A stretch of 20,857 nt of DNA, from the IMG/VR virus record IMGVR_UViG_3300023174_000739, positions 1-20,857 of that record; one strand, given 5' to 3'. Each line of letters begins with the position of its first letter. The stretch's first letter is position 1. The translations under genes were made by a program, and so were the position numbers. Below the pieces are notes generated by a model. The model had not been told where the DNA came from and made no database searches. It saw nothing but the letters and a program-made list of their open reading frames with translations. Below are positions 6,119-13,477 of the stretch, piece by piece. The stretch is from a virus.

Positions 6119-7407
6119 TGCTAGGTAACTTGTTCGGGGAATCTCGCGCATTGTCGTATCAGCAAGTTTTCGCTAATGGCGAGGACTTCACTACTCAAAC
6201 TGAAGCTGGCGTTGTAATCAACAACGATACGGCTTACAAGATTGTTGCTTTCTTCTCAGCCGTGTCACTCTACTCGGACACTATCTCTACGCTTCCTGTT
6301 GACGCTTTTATTCGTCTTGATGGTGACCGGAAACCTTACCGACCTAAGCCAACATGGATTGACCAGCCAGATGTTGATACGACTCGTCAAGCACACTACG
6401 GTCAGGTCGTTACCTCGCTACTTGTAAACGGTAACTCTTACACTCGCGTATTTCGTGACCGTGCAGGTGATGTTGTAAACCTTGTTGTTCTTGATCCGCT
6501 AAAGGTCAAAGTTGAACGCTCAGGTATTGGTCGCAAAGTTTTTATTGTTGATGGCGAAAGCAAACCTTTAACAAGTAAAGAAGTCATCCACATCGTTGAC
6601 CTAGCCATTCCAGGTTCACTCGTTGGTGCAAGCCGTATCGAGAAACTAAAAGACTCTCTAGGTGTTGCTACTGCTTTACAAAACTATGCAGCTCGCTTCT
6701 TCTCACAAGGTGCAACAACTCAGGGCATCATTGAAGTGCCAGGTAACCTGCTACCAAACCAACTTAAAGACTTGGCTGATGGATTCGACTCTCGCCACCG
6801 AGGTTTCCGCAAAGCACATAAAACCGGAGTGCTTTTTGGCGGAGCAACCTATAAGCAGACGACAGTTCCCAACGACCAAGCCCAATTCCTTGACTCACGC
6901 CGTTTTGCTGTTGAGGAAATCGCTCGAGCATTTAACATTCCACTACACCTTATGGGTATCCCTGGAACAAACACTTACTCATCTGTTGAACAGAACAACC
7001 TTCAATGGATCAGCCACGGCCTTAGACCTATTCTGGAAAAGATTGAGTGGGCATACTCTCAACTACTTCCAACAACTGCATTTATCAAGTTCAACTTCAA
7101 CGCTCTACTGCGTGGAGATCTACAATCTCGTGCAACTGCTTACAGCATTCTTCTACAGCAAGGTGCAAGCACAATCAATGAAGTTCGTAAACTTGAAGAT
7201 CTACCACCTATTGATGGTGGCGATATTGCTCGTGTACCACTAGCCAACGTTGGTTTGCCAGCAGCAGATTTGCAAGCTACACAAATCCGTATCGGTATGG
7301 CTGACACGCTTATTAAGGATGGTTTTGATCCGGCAGCTGTATTGTCTGCTTTGAAACTACCACCGATTGATCAGGCTACACAACCACCAGCAAATACAGG
7401 TGCATAA
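6118..7407 (+). CDS. Portal protein (HK97 family)
   Basis: A 429-residue portal, which forms the dodecameric ring at the head vertex through which DNA enters and leaves. Family features are visible in order: FFSAVSLYSDTISTLPVDAF near the N terminus (residues about 45-64), LLVNGNSYTRVFRD (about 101-114), the IPGSLVGASRIEKLKDSLG segment followed by the AARFFSQGA helix, then VEEIARAFNIPLHLMGI and the YSSVEQNNLQWISHGLRPILEKIEWA clip/stem helices. The C terminus is a Pro/Ala-rich tail. The ATG overlaps the stop of the small membrane gene, and its own TAA overlaps the next ATG. Length and motifs agree with a complete protein. Confidence 0.95.
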   Translation: MLGNLFGESRALSYQQVFANGEDFTTQTEAGVVINNDTAYKIVAFFSAVSLYSDTISTLPVDAFIRLDGDRKPYRPKPTWIDQPDVDTTRQAHYGQVVTSLLVNGNSYTRVFRDRAGDVVNLVVLDPLKVKVERSGIGRKVFIVDGESKPLTSKEVIHIVDLAIPGSLVGASRIEKLKDSLGVATALQNYAARFFSQGATTQGIIEVPGNLLPNQLKDLADGFDSRHRGFRKAHKTGVLFGGATYKQTTVPNDQAQFLDSRRFAVEEIARAFNIPLHLMGIPGTNTYSSVEQNNLQWISHGLRPILEKIEWAYSQLLPTTAFIKFNFNALLRGDLQSRATAYSILLQQGASTINEVRKLEDLPPIDGGDIARVPLANVGLPAADLQATQIRIGMADTLIKDGFDPAAVLSALKLPPIDQATQPPANTGA

Positions 7408-7667
7408 TGGCTATTACTACAGCAAAAACAACTATAACTACATCTGCTGGTGCTGTCGGTTCAAGTAGCCCAAACCCTTATGTTTTGATTATTCGTAATG
7501 AACACGCTACAACAAGCGTTCACATTGGCAACTCAACGGTTACTGCTGCAAACGGTTTAGAACTTGCAGGTAAAAGCACTATTGAACTTAATCTGGCCGC
7601 TGCCGATCAAGTTTATGCAATAACAGCTTCAGGCACTAGCGACATTAGTTGGATGAAGATTTATTAA
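7407..7667 (+). CDS. Small beta-rich virion-associated protein (86 aa), candidate head decoration
   Basis: An 86-residue protein in TAATG overlaps on both sides. It is rich in Thr, Ser, Ala and alternating hydrophobic residues (VLIIRNEHATTSVHIGNSTV, then ADQVYAITASGTSDISWMKIY), which predicts one small beta-sandwich. It has no Cys and no membrane segment. Similar short beta proteins sit between portal and protease genes in other actinophages. The fold and place suit a capsid-surface or head-associated protein, but no family was identified with certainty. Confidence 0.65.
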   Translation: MAITTAKTTITTSAGAVGSSSPNPYVLIIRNEHATTSVHIGNSTVTAANGLELAGKSTIELNLAAADQVYAITASGTSDISWMKIY

Positions 7668-9595
7668 TGCCATACTTTATTACTGATAAAGCCAATGGTT
7701 GCTCTGGATGGGCAACTGTTAAAGAGGGTGGCGAAGTTCTTGGATGCCACACCTCTAAAAAGGCTGCTATCGGTCACATGGTTGCTATCTCACTTGCTGA
7801 GAACATGAAACCTGGTGGACAAATAGGTAAGCGTAATGCTTCAGGTCAGAAAATCATTATTAGCGACATTGATGGCACTCTTATTGCTGGTGGTCGTTTA
7901 ATTCAGAAAACTTATGATTACATCAAAACCCTTGAGGGCAACCTATTCATTGTGACTGGTAGACCAGCATCACAACGCTCCGAAACTGCTAATCAACTAC
8001 ACAATCTTGGTGTGCGTTATTCACGACTTATTATGAACAATAGTTCGACTGCTACTAGCCCCGAGTATAAAAAAGCAACAGCCGAACGATTACTCAAAAC
8101 TTACAATGTAGTTGCTGCTATTGAAAATAACCCAACTGCTTTAGGTTACTATCGTGATCTCGGTATTGATGGAGTGAATCCATCAACTATCAAGGCTGAT
8201 ACTAAACGTGAACTGCGTGTAGACACTATTGCACCACCTAGTTACATGCGAGCTGCTGCTAGGCGTGGATTGAAGTATTACCAAGAAGGTAAGGGTGGTG
8301 CAGGTTTAGTTCCTGCAACTATTCGTGAAGCTCGTGAAATGGCGGCTGGCCGTGTATCTGCAGATAAATGGGTTCGCCTTTCTGCGTGGATTGCTCGTCA
8401 TTTACCTGATCTTGATGCCCCTAAAAATAAGAACGCTACTGACCCTAACTATCCTGGTGCTGGTCTAGTTGCACATTTACTTTGGGGTTCAGGGCCAACT
8501 AAGCGTCAAGCATTGAGAGCAAAACAGTTTGCTGATTCAGTTGTTGATAGACTGAAAGCATCAGGTGAAAGAGAAGTAATGATTGAAGAACAACGTGCAA
8601 GTCTAGACAGCATCGCTGTTGGTGATTGGGTGTCTTGGACTCCACTACTTGAGGATGAACCAGAGTACGGTCAAGTGGCTGAAATTCTTGGCGTTCAAGC
8701 CTTAGTTAAGTGTTTCGATGAAGAAGCAAATACATGGTTTGAATCTGACGAAACCTCACTTGTATTGATTGCAGATCTTGACAAAATTCAACCACTTACG
8801 AACACGAACATGATTGAAGATGAAATGTCTATGAGCAATCGTTCTAAATGGATTCGTGCAGCATGGGCTATCAAAGCGCGTATTGAGGGTTTACCTTCTG
8901 AAGTTCGGTCAGTTGATGGCAAAGAGGTTCGCACTAATCACACCGAGTTTGAAATCCGTGATAGCACCGACGGCATGACTATTAGTGGATATGCTGCCGT
9001 TTTTAACAGCGATAGCGAACCATTACCATTTATTGAACGTATAGCCCCTGGTGCTTTCACCCGTTCACTCAAAGCTCGTAACGAAATCAAACTGTTGTGG
9101 AATCACGACAGCGGTGAACCTATGGCATCGTTGCGTGGTGGAAGTCTAAAGATTTGGGAAGATGCTAAAGGACTTGCTTACGAAGCTACTCTCGCTAACA
9201 CTACTCGTGGTCGTGATGTTGCAGAGCTTATCCGCAGCAAAGTTATTGATGCGATGTCATTTGGTTTCAATGTCATCAAAGACACTTGGGATGAGCGTGG
9301 CAACCGAACTCTTAATGCTGTCAGAATTCACGAAATTTCAGTAGTTAGTTATCCGGCATATACGGCCACTTCAGGAACAGTATCGGTGCGATCCGCTGAA
9401 GGCACGATTGATGCGGAAGCCCTAGCTGATGCTCTGCTCAAATTAGAGTCTGGTGAGGAACTAGAGTCTGATCACGCAAACCTGATCATGGATGTTGTTT
9501 CTAAACTACAGAAAACTCCAGAAGTCGAGGAAGTATCAGGCAACATCCTAGACTTGAAACAGAAACAACTTGAACTACTACTTAAGAAGGTTTAA
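7667..9595 (+). CDS. Multidomain capsid maturation protease with inserted HAD domain (642 aa)
   Basis: The ATG at 7667 (TAATG overlap) is preferred over 7649. Five parts are visible. (1) Residues 1-50, MPYFITDKANGCSGWATVKE, the Cys-Gly-Trp start of actinophage protease polyproteins. (2) Residues 62-183, a HAD phosphatase-like domain: SDIDGTL (D67, D69), IVTGRP (T97) and AIENNPTALGYY as an acidic motif IV. (3) Residues about 185-300, the helical APPSYMRAAARRGLKYY ... PGAGLVAHLLWG domain common next to phage proteases. (4) Residues about 312-377, an SH3/Tudor-like VGDWVSW ... LDKIQPL domain. (5) Residues about 425-575, the HK97-type (U35) prohead protease with GYAAVFNSDSE, the His of LLWNHD (H480) and the Ser of AMSFGF (S531). 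It processes capsid shells. The HAD insertion is unusual. Confidence 0.88.
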   Translation: MPYFITDKANGCSGWATVKEGGEVLGCHTSKKAAIGHMVAISLAENMKPGGQIGKRNASGQKIIISDIDGTLIAGGRLIQKTYDYIKTLEGNLFIVTGRPASQRSETANQLHNLGVRYSRLIMNNSSTATSPEYKKATAERLLKTYNVVAAIENNPTALGYYRDLGIDGVNPSTIKADTKRELRVDTIAPPSYMRAAARRGLKYYQEGKGGAGLVPATIREAREMAAGRVSADKWVRLSAWIARHLPDLDAPKNKNATDPNYPGAGLVAHLLWGSGPTKRQALRAKQFADSVVDRLKASGEREVMIEEQRASLDSIAVGDWVSWTPLLEDEPEYGQVAEILGVQALVKCFDEEANTWFESDETSLVLIADLDKIQPLTNTNMIEDEMSMSNRSKWIRAAWAIKARIEGLPSEVRSVDGKEVRTNHTEFEIRDSTDGMTISGYAAVFNSDSEPLPFIERIAPGAFTRSLKARNEIKLLWNHDSGEPMASLRGGSLKIWEDAKGLAYEATLANTTRGRDVAELIRSKVIDAMSFGFNVIKDTWDERGNRTLNAVRIHEISVVSYPAYTATSGTVSVRSAEGTIDAEALADALLKLESGEELESDHANLIMDVVSKLQKTPEVEEVSGNILDLKQKQLELLLKKV

Positions 9596-9769
9596 ATGGC
9601 TACCAAAGAACAAATCCTTGACGCTATTCTTATTACCGCGGGTAACCCTACTGCCGGAGTAATCAAAGAATGGGCTGAAGCTTTCGCTGATGCCATCGTT
9701 GCCCTCGACACACCACCAAGCAAAGTTGCTAAAGAGGTTCGTGTAGTCGAGTCTGAAGAAACTCGCTAA
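9596..9769 (+). CDS. Small acidic protein between protease and capsid (57 aa)
   Basis: A 57-residue frame starting directly after the protease TAA with AAGAAGG (9584-9590) as a strong ribosome site. It begins MATKEQILDAILITAGNP, runs through GVIKEWAEAFADAIVAL as an amphipathic helix, and ends in an acidic EVRVVESEETR tail. Short helical proteins of this kind are regularly found between protease and major capsid genes in actinophages; scaffold-like or protease-regulating roles have been suggested by position only. Its stop lies in a hairpin and a terminator follows 18 bases later. Confidence 0.75.
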   Translation: MATKEQILDAILITAGNPTAGVIKEWAEAFADAIVALDTPPSKVAKEVRVVESEETR

Positions 9770-9785
9770 TCCCCTTCTAGCGAGT
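9761..9785 (+). other. Hairpin over stop codon
   Basis: ACTCGCTA (9761-9768) and TAGCGAGT (9778-9785) form an 8-bp perfect stem with a 9-base loop. It includes the stop codon of the 57-residue gene and ends just before the terminator, so it may stabilise the 3' end of the message. Confidence 0.6.
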
Positions 9786-9787
9786 TC

Positions 9788-9826
9788 ACCCCCACAGGTT
9801 TTCACCCTTTTCCTGTGGGGGTTCTT
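9788..9826 (+). terminator. Rho-independent terminator upstream of the capsid gene
   Basis: ACCCCCACAGG (9788-9798) pairs perfectly with CCTGTGGGGGT (9812-9822), 13-base loop, followed by a short T-rich TCTTCATTT. It separates the terminase-protease operon from the capsid gene. Confidence 0.85.
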
Positions 9827-9854
9827 CATTTCCCTAACGCATACATTTTATTAT
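9825..9854 (+). promoter_or_regulatory. Candidate promoter for major capsid gene
   Basis: TTCATT (9825-9830), an 18-base spacer, then TATTAT (9849-9854). The -10 is good and the -35 poor. A promoter is expected here because the capsid gene lies between two terminators. It would give a leader of about 90 bases that carries both copies of the 18-bp repeat. Confidence 0.35.
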
Positions 9855-9871
9855 GTAAACTTTTATGTGTA

Positions 9872-9917
9872 GTTGAGTGTCAGCACCGCTACCTCGTCTG
9901 TTGAGTGTCAGCACCGC
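9872..9917 (+). repeat. 18-bp direct repeat in capsid leader
   Basis: GTTGAGTGTCAGCACCGC occurs at 9872-9889 and again, identical, at 9900-9917 (28-base period). It lies between the terminator and the capsid ribosome site. Candidate operator pair or leader RNA element. Confidence 0.9.
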
Positions 9918-9949
9918 AGAGCCACTATTCATTTCTATTAGGAGATTCA

Positions 9950-11119
9950 ATGTCTGAATTTGCAAAATTTCAGTCTGAGGCTCGTGCTAAGGCTTGGGAA
10001 GCAGCAAAGTCAATTCTTGACCGTGCCGCTGAAGAGAAGCGCGATCTAACTGCTGAAGAGAACGTTCAATACGAGCGTATTTCTGCTGAACTTGACGAGC
10101 GTGCTGCGCTTATCGAGTCGGCAAACAACCTAGCTGCTCGTGAAGAACGTGCTGCTGAGGCTGCTGCCTCATTCACCCCTTCGGCTACCCGTTCGGTTGA
10201 TGACAGCGACCTACTTCGTGCTATCGCTATGGGCGAGTCACGCGGACACGAGTTCATCTCGGAAAAGCGTACCATCGTATCAAGCGACAACACCGTTCCA
10301 AAGTCGTTCTACAACCAGGTATTCCAGATTGCTCGCCTCGCTGGCCCAATGCTAGATGTCGCTGATGTAATCAACACCACTTCGGGCGAGAACCTAACCA
10401 TCCCAACCCTAACTGCTCGTAGCACCGCTACTATCAAGGGTCAGGGAACTGCAATCGCAGAGTCCGAGCCAACCTTCAGCTCGATCACTCTCGGTGCGTT
10501 CAAGTACTCGTTCCTTGTACCTGTAGCCAACGAACTGCTTACCGATGCAGGTTTCGACCTTTCATCGCTAATTGCAGAACAGGCTGGTAACGCAATCGGT
10601 TTCGCAGTCAACACCGGACTAACCTCTGGTACTGGAACTGCAGAACCGACTGGTATCCTAACCGCAGCTTCGTCTGCTGTTACTGGTGGAACTGGTGTAT
10701 CTGGTGTACCAACCTACGAAAACCTCGTAGACCTCGTGTACGCACTTGATGGTCAGGCTCGTCTACTTCCAGGAGTAGGCTTCCTAACTGGCAAGTCAGC
10801 TATCGCTGCTATCCGCAAAATCAAGGATGGTGCAGGTAACTACATCTTTACTCCTGCAACTGCTGGTCAGCCAGACCAGATCCTCGGTTACCGCCTAATC
10901 GAGAACCCTGCTATGCCAGCAACCGCTGTCGGTGCAAAGTCGGTTCTCTTTGGTCACCTACCTTCATACAAGGTTCGTACCGCTGGTGGAATCAAGGTTG
11001 CACAGTCAACCGATTACGCTTTCGACAAGGATCTAACCACGTTCCGTGTCACCATGCGCGTAGACGGTAACTTGACCCACTCGGCTCACGCTGTATGGTT
11101 CAAGGGTGGCGCAAGCTAA
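9950..11119 (+). CDS. Major capsid protein (HK97 fold)
   Basis: A 389-residue protein. TAGGAG (9939-9944) is five bases before the ATG at 9950, so the longer frame from 9905 is rejected. Residues 1-75 are a charged coiled-coil delta/scaffold domain (AKAWEAAKSILDRAAEEKRDL), which the HK97-type protease upstream would remove. The mature part has the expected order: SSDNTVPKSFYNQVFQIARL, the E-loop/strand region GENLTIPTLTARS, FKYSFLVPVANELLTD, NTGLTSGTGTAEPTGIL, and the C-terminal KVRTAGGIKVAQSTDYAFDKD ... RVDGNLTHSAHAVWF. Codons favour AAC, TAC and ATC, unlike neighbours, as in very highly expressed genes. It is isolated by terminators on both sides, which suits separate strong late expression. 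Confidence 0.95.
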   Translation: MSEFAKFQSEARAKAWEAAKSILDRAAEEKRDLTAEENVQYERISAELDERAALIESANNLAAREERAAEAAASFTPSATRSVDDSDLLRAIAMGESRGHEFISEKRTIVSSDNTVPKSFYNQVFQIARLAGPMLDVADVINTTSGENLTIPTLTARSTATIKGQGTAIAESEPTFSSITLGAFKYSFLVPVANELLTDAGFDLSSLIAEQAGNAIGFAVNTGLTSGTGTAEPTGILTAASSAVTGGTGVSGVPTYENLVDLVYALDGQARLLPGVGFLTGKSAIAAIRKIKDGAGNYIFTPATAGQPDQILGYRLIENPAMPATAVGAKSVLFGHLPSYKVRTAGGIKVAQSTDYAFDKDLTTFRVTMRVDGNLTHSAHAVWFKGGAS

Positions 11120-11141
11120 ACCTTAGCCACACAAAGGCTGG

Positions 11142-11183
11142 ACACCCCTCAGAGTTGCGTAGGACTCTGGGGGGTGTTCTTTT
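11142..11183 (+). terminator. Rho-independent terminator after capsid gene
   Basis: ACACCCCTCAGAGT (11142-11155) pairs with ACTCTGGGGGGTGT (11164-11177): 14 bp with one wobble, 8-base loop, then TCTTTT. It limits read-through from the capsid gene into the glycosyltransferase cassette. Confidence 0.93.
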
Positions 11184-11191
11184 GCTATGAT
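11183..11191 (+). promoter_or_regulatory. Extended -10 promoter for glycosyltransferase cassette
   Basis: TGCTATGAT is an extended -10 (TGn plus TATGAT, 11186-11191) right after the terminator. No good -35 exists, as the right spacing falls in the terminator stem, but extended -10 promoters can do without one. Transcription would start near 11198, before GAAAGGT and the ATG at 11215. Confidence 0.5.
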
Positions 11192-11214
11192 TTAGACACT
11201 ACGAAAGGTAATAA

Positions 11215-12396
11215 ATGGGTAAGAAAAAAGTTGTTTCTGTTTGGTCTAATAGTCCGTATCAGCCAACAGGTTATGGGGTGCAAGCCGGACTGCTTGTTGA
11301 TCGTTTGAAACGTGATGGTTACGAAGTTGCTGCGCTTTCTAACTATGGCCTTGAAGGTAACAATTCGACTTTACAAACCCCACATGGTGAAATACCACAT
11401 TACGCTCGTGGCATGGAAGCCTACTCTAACGATGTAGCACCAATGCATCATCATCATTGGCTACAGCAACACCCTGATGCTAAAGATCTATTTATTACTC
11501 TTTATGATGTGTGGGTGCTAAAGGGTTCTGCATGGGACAAGATGCGTAACATAGCTTCTTGGACTCCGCTAGATCACATCACAATGCCACCAAAGGTTGA
11601 AGCCTGGTTGCGTAAAGACAATGTGACACCTATTGCTATGTCACCTTTTGGTCAAAAACAAATGATAGACAAAGGCATTGATTGTCTATACATTCCTCAC
11701 GCTATTGACACGAAAGTGATGAAACCAACTTTTGAAATCAATGGTGTTGCAACTCGTGAGTATCTAGGTTTTAAGGAAACTGACTTTATTGTTGGCATGG
11801 TGGCTGCTAATAAAGCCTCTGGTCTATTTCATCGTAAAGCGTTCTCTGAGAACTTGATGGCTTTTAGTATCTTCTTGCAGTCACATCCTGATGCAAAACT
11901 CTATTTGCACACAGATCCTTTGGGTTCTGCTGGTGGCTGGAATCTGTTGAAACTTTGCGAAGCAGCTGGCATACCTGACTCAGCTGTGCGTTTCCCTAAT
12001 CTTGTTGATTACAAGTACGGTATTGCACCGGAAGTATTAGCTGCGTTTATGACCACGATGGATGTGATGCTTGCTACTTCGTATGGTGAGGGTTTTGGTG
12101 TACCAACTGTTGAAACTCAAGCATGTGGTACACGCGTTATTGGTTCGTCATGGGCCGCAACACCTGACCTTGTTGCTGAGGATTGTTTCTTAGTTGAGGG
12201 TCAGCCTATGTGGGATTCGGGTCAGGATGCTTGGTGGTCTATGCCCCTGATTCCCTCGATTCTCCAGGCTTTGCAACTTGCTTATGATGCGCCTCGTGAA
12301 CGCTCGCAGACTTGTATAGATTTTGCATCACAGTTTGATGTTGAAAAAGTTTGGGACAAGTATTGGATTCCAGCCCTAGACAAACTGTTTGCATGA
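11215..12396 (+). CDS. Glycosyltransferase family 4-like (GT-B)
   Basis: A 393-residue glycosyltransferase that would move a sugar from a nucleotide-sugar donor to an acceptor. The N-terminal Rossmann domain opens with VVSVWSNSPYQPTGYGVQAG, the Gly-rich acceptor-side loop. The C-terminal domain has FIVGMVAANKASGLFHRKAF (donor phosphate-binding Arg-Lys) and the EX7E signature EGFGVPTVETQACGTRVI (E292, E300). GAAAGGT precedes the ATG. It is the first gene of a three-gene cassette between capsid and connector genes, and its TGA overlaps the ATG of the next. Phages with such genes near the head genes can glycosylate capsid or tail proteins; this target is inferred from place. No signal peptide or membrane helix is seen. 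Confidence 0.88.
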   Translation: MGKKKVVSVWSNSPYQPTGYGVQAGLLVDRLKRDGYEVAALSNYGLEGNNSTLQTPHGEIPHYARGMEAYSNDVAPMHHHHWLQQHPDAKDLFITLYDVWVLKGSAWDKMRNIASWTPLDHITMPPKVEAWLRKDNVTPIAMSPFGQKQMIDKGIDCLYIPHAIDTKVMKPTFEINGVATREYLGFKETDFIVGMVAANKASGLFHRKAFSENLMAFSIFLQSHPDAKLYLHTDPLGSAGGWNLLKLCEAAGIPDSAVRFPNLVDYKYGIAPEVLAAFMTTMDVMLATSYGEGFGVPTVETQACGTRVIGSSWAATPDLVAEDCFLVEGQPMWDSGQDAWWSMPLIPSILQALQLAYDAPRERSQTCIDFASQFDVEKVWDKYWIPALDKLFA

Positions 12397-13040
12397 TTCC
12401 CGTAATCGGTTTTGCGACAGTTAAGAGGTTTGACCTTGCGGATCGCTTAGTTAAATCTATTGACTATCCCGTTGAGCATTTGGTCATCATTGATAACTCC
12501 GGCACGGGCACTTACTTGCCCCCTGAAAATGATTTTGTAAAACAAGTTTGGGTACTACCTATACCATTTGGTTTAGGTCTAGTTGGTGCGTGGAATCTGA
12601 TTATTAAATCAACTCCATATGCGCCTTATTGGGTTTGCATAAATGATGATGCATGGTTTGAACCAGGTGCGCTAGAAGTTATTGCCAACAAAGCTGACCC
12701 GTCTACAATCAACTTCCCGAGCATTATTCCGCATTGGTCTTGTGCAATTTTTGGTGAAGGCGTAGTAAATAAAGTTGGCTTGTACGACGAGCGTTTCTAT
12801 CCTCTATATTTTGATGACAATGACATGGAACGCCGGATGCAACATCACGGTTTTGAAATAAACTGGATTGATGCCCAGGTACATCACGACAACAGTTCAA
12901 CACTAAACTCTGGCTTTCAGGATGCTAATGGTCGCACTTATGGAAAGAATCAGAAACTTCTGGATGAAAAGATTTCCAGCGAGGACTTCTCTGAAGGTAA
13001 CTGGAGTTTGCAAGTGCGAAGGGATAACCGTTGGGACTAA
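12393..13040 (+). CDS. Glycosyltransferase family 2-like (GT-A)
   Basis: A 215-residue protein starting in an ATGA overlap with the GT4 gene. GT-A features: VIGFATVKRFDLADRLVKSI at the N terminus, LVIIDNSGTG (nucleotide binding), GLVGAWNLII, then the metal-binding INDDAWF (D85, D86) and the late acidic FYPLYFDDNDMERRM (D141-D144), a usual position for the catalytic base, followed by VHHDNSS, whose His residues often complete the metal site. It resembles the rhamnosyl/galactosyl-transferase-like GT2 group. It is compact, with no membrane helices, so it is probably cytoplasmic and acts with GT4 to build a short glycan. Its donor sugar cannot be told. Confidence 0.88.
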   Translation: MIPVIGFATVKRFDLADRLVKSIDYPVEHLVIIDNSGTGTYLPPENDFVKQVWVLPIPFGLGLVGAWNLIIKSTPYAPYWVCINDDAWFEPGALEVIANKADPSTINFPSIIPHWSCAIFGEGVVNKVGLYDERFYPLYFDDNDMERRMQHHGFEINWIDAQVHHDNSSTLNSGFQDANGRTYGKNQKLLDEKISSEDFSEGNWSLQVRRDNRWD

Positions 13041-13459
13041 TCGTTTACACGGGCGGAACATTCGATCTATTCCACTTAGGCCATGTGGCGTTTCTGAGGC
13101 GTTGTGCAGAGATAGGCTCTGTGACTGTTTCGTTGAATACTGACGAGTTTATTGAAGCGTATAAGGGTAGCCCACCCGTAGTGTCTTACTCTGAGCGTGA
13201 AGCTGTGTTGCTTGGCTGCCGTTATGTAGATGCTGTTGTAGCAAATCATGGCGGGGCAGATTCTAAGATTGCTATTCAACAAGTAAAGCCCGACCTGGTT
13301 GTTGTCGGGTCTGATTGGGCTAGGCGTGACTACTACAAGCAGATGCTTTTTGATCAAGATTGGCTTGATGCCCGTGGCATTGGTCTTTGCTACATTCCTT
13401 ACACAAATGGCATTAGCACGACAGCATTGAAGAAGCGTATTGTAGAGCAAGTAAAATAG
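13031..13459 (+). CDS. TagD-like cytidylyltransferase (glycerol-3-phosphate type)
   Basis: A 142-residue nucleotidyltransferase starting at TTG 13031, with GAAGGGA (about 13018-13024) before it and a 10-base overlap with the GT2 gene. Motifs are complete: YTGGTFDLFHLGH (HxGH at 15-18) for CTP binding, RYVDAV (64-69), VKPDLVVVGSDW (86-96) and ISTTALKKR (128-136), the ISTT-K/R end. This matches glycerol-3-phosphate cytidylyltransferases (TagD/GCT), which make CDP-glycerol; related enzymes use ethanolamine phosphate, choline phosphate or sugar phosphates (RfaE/HldE type use ATP). The partner glycosyltransferases suggest a CDP-activated alcohol or sugar used for virion decoration. The substrate is unproven. 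Confidence 0.88.
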   Translation: MGLIVYTGGTFDLFHLGHVAFLRRCAEIGSVTVSLNTDEFIEAYKGSPPVVSYSEREAVLLGCRYVDAVVANHGGADSKIAIQQVKPDLVVVGSDWARRDYYKQMLFDQDWLDARGIGLCYIPYTNGISTTALKKRIVEQVK

Positions 13460-13477
13460 GTAGAGATTGGAGTTTTT

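Noticed and set aside
7649-7666. Earlier ATG for the protease polyprotein
   Set aside because: It would overlap the 86-residue gene by 19 bases; the ATG at 7667 fits the TAATG coupling used across this operon and starts at the conserved MPYFITDK.
9872-9917. CRISPR-like repeat-spacer unit
   Set aside because: Only two copies with a 10-base gap; no array, no cas genes.
9905-9949. Longer N terminus for the capsid protein
   Set aside because: The extension runs back into the 18-bp repeat and lacks a ribosome site, while TAGGAG is well placed for the ATG at 9950.
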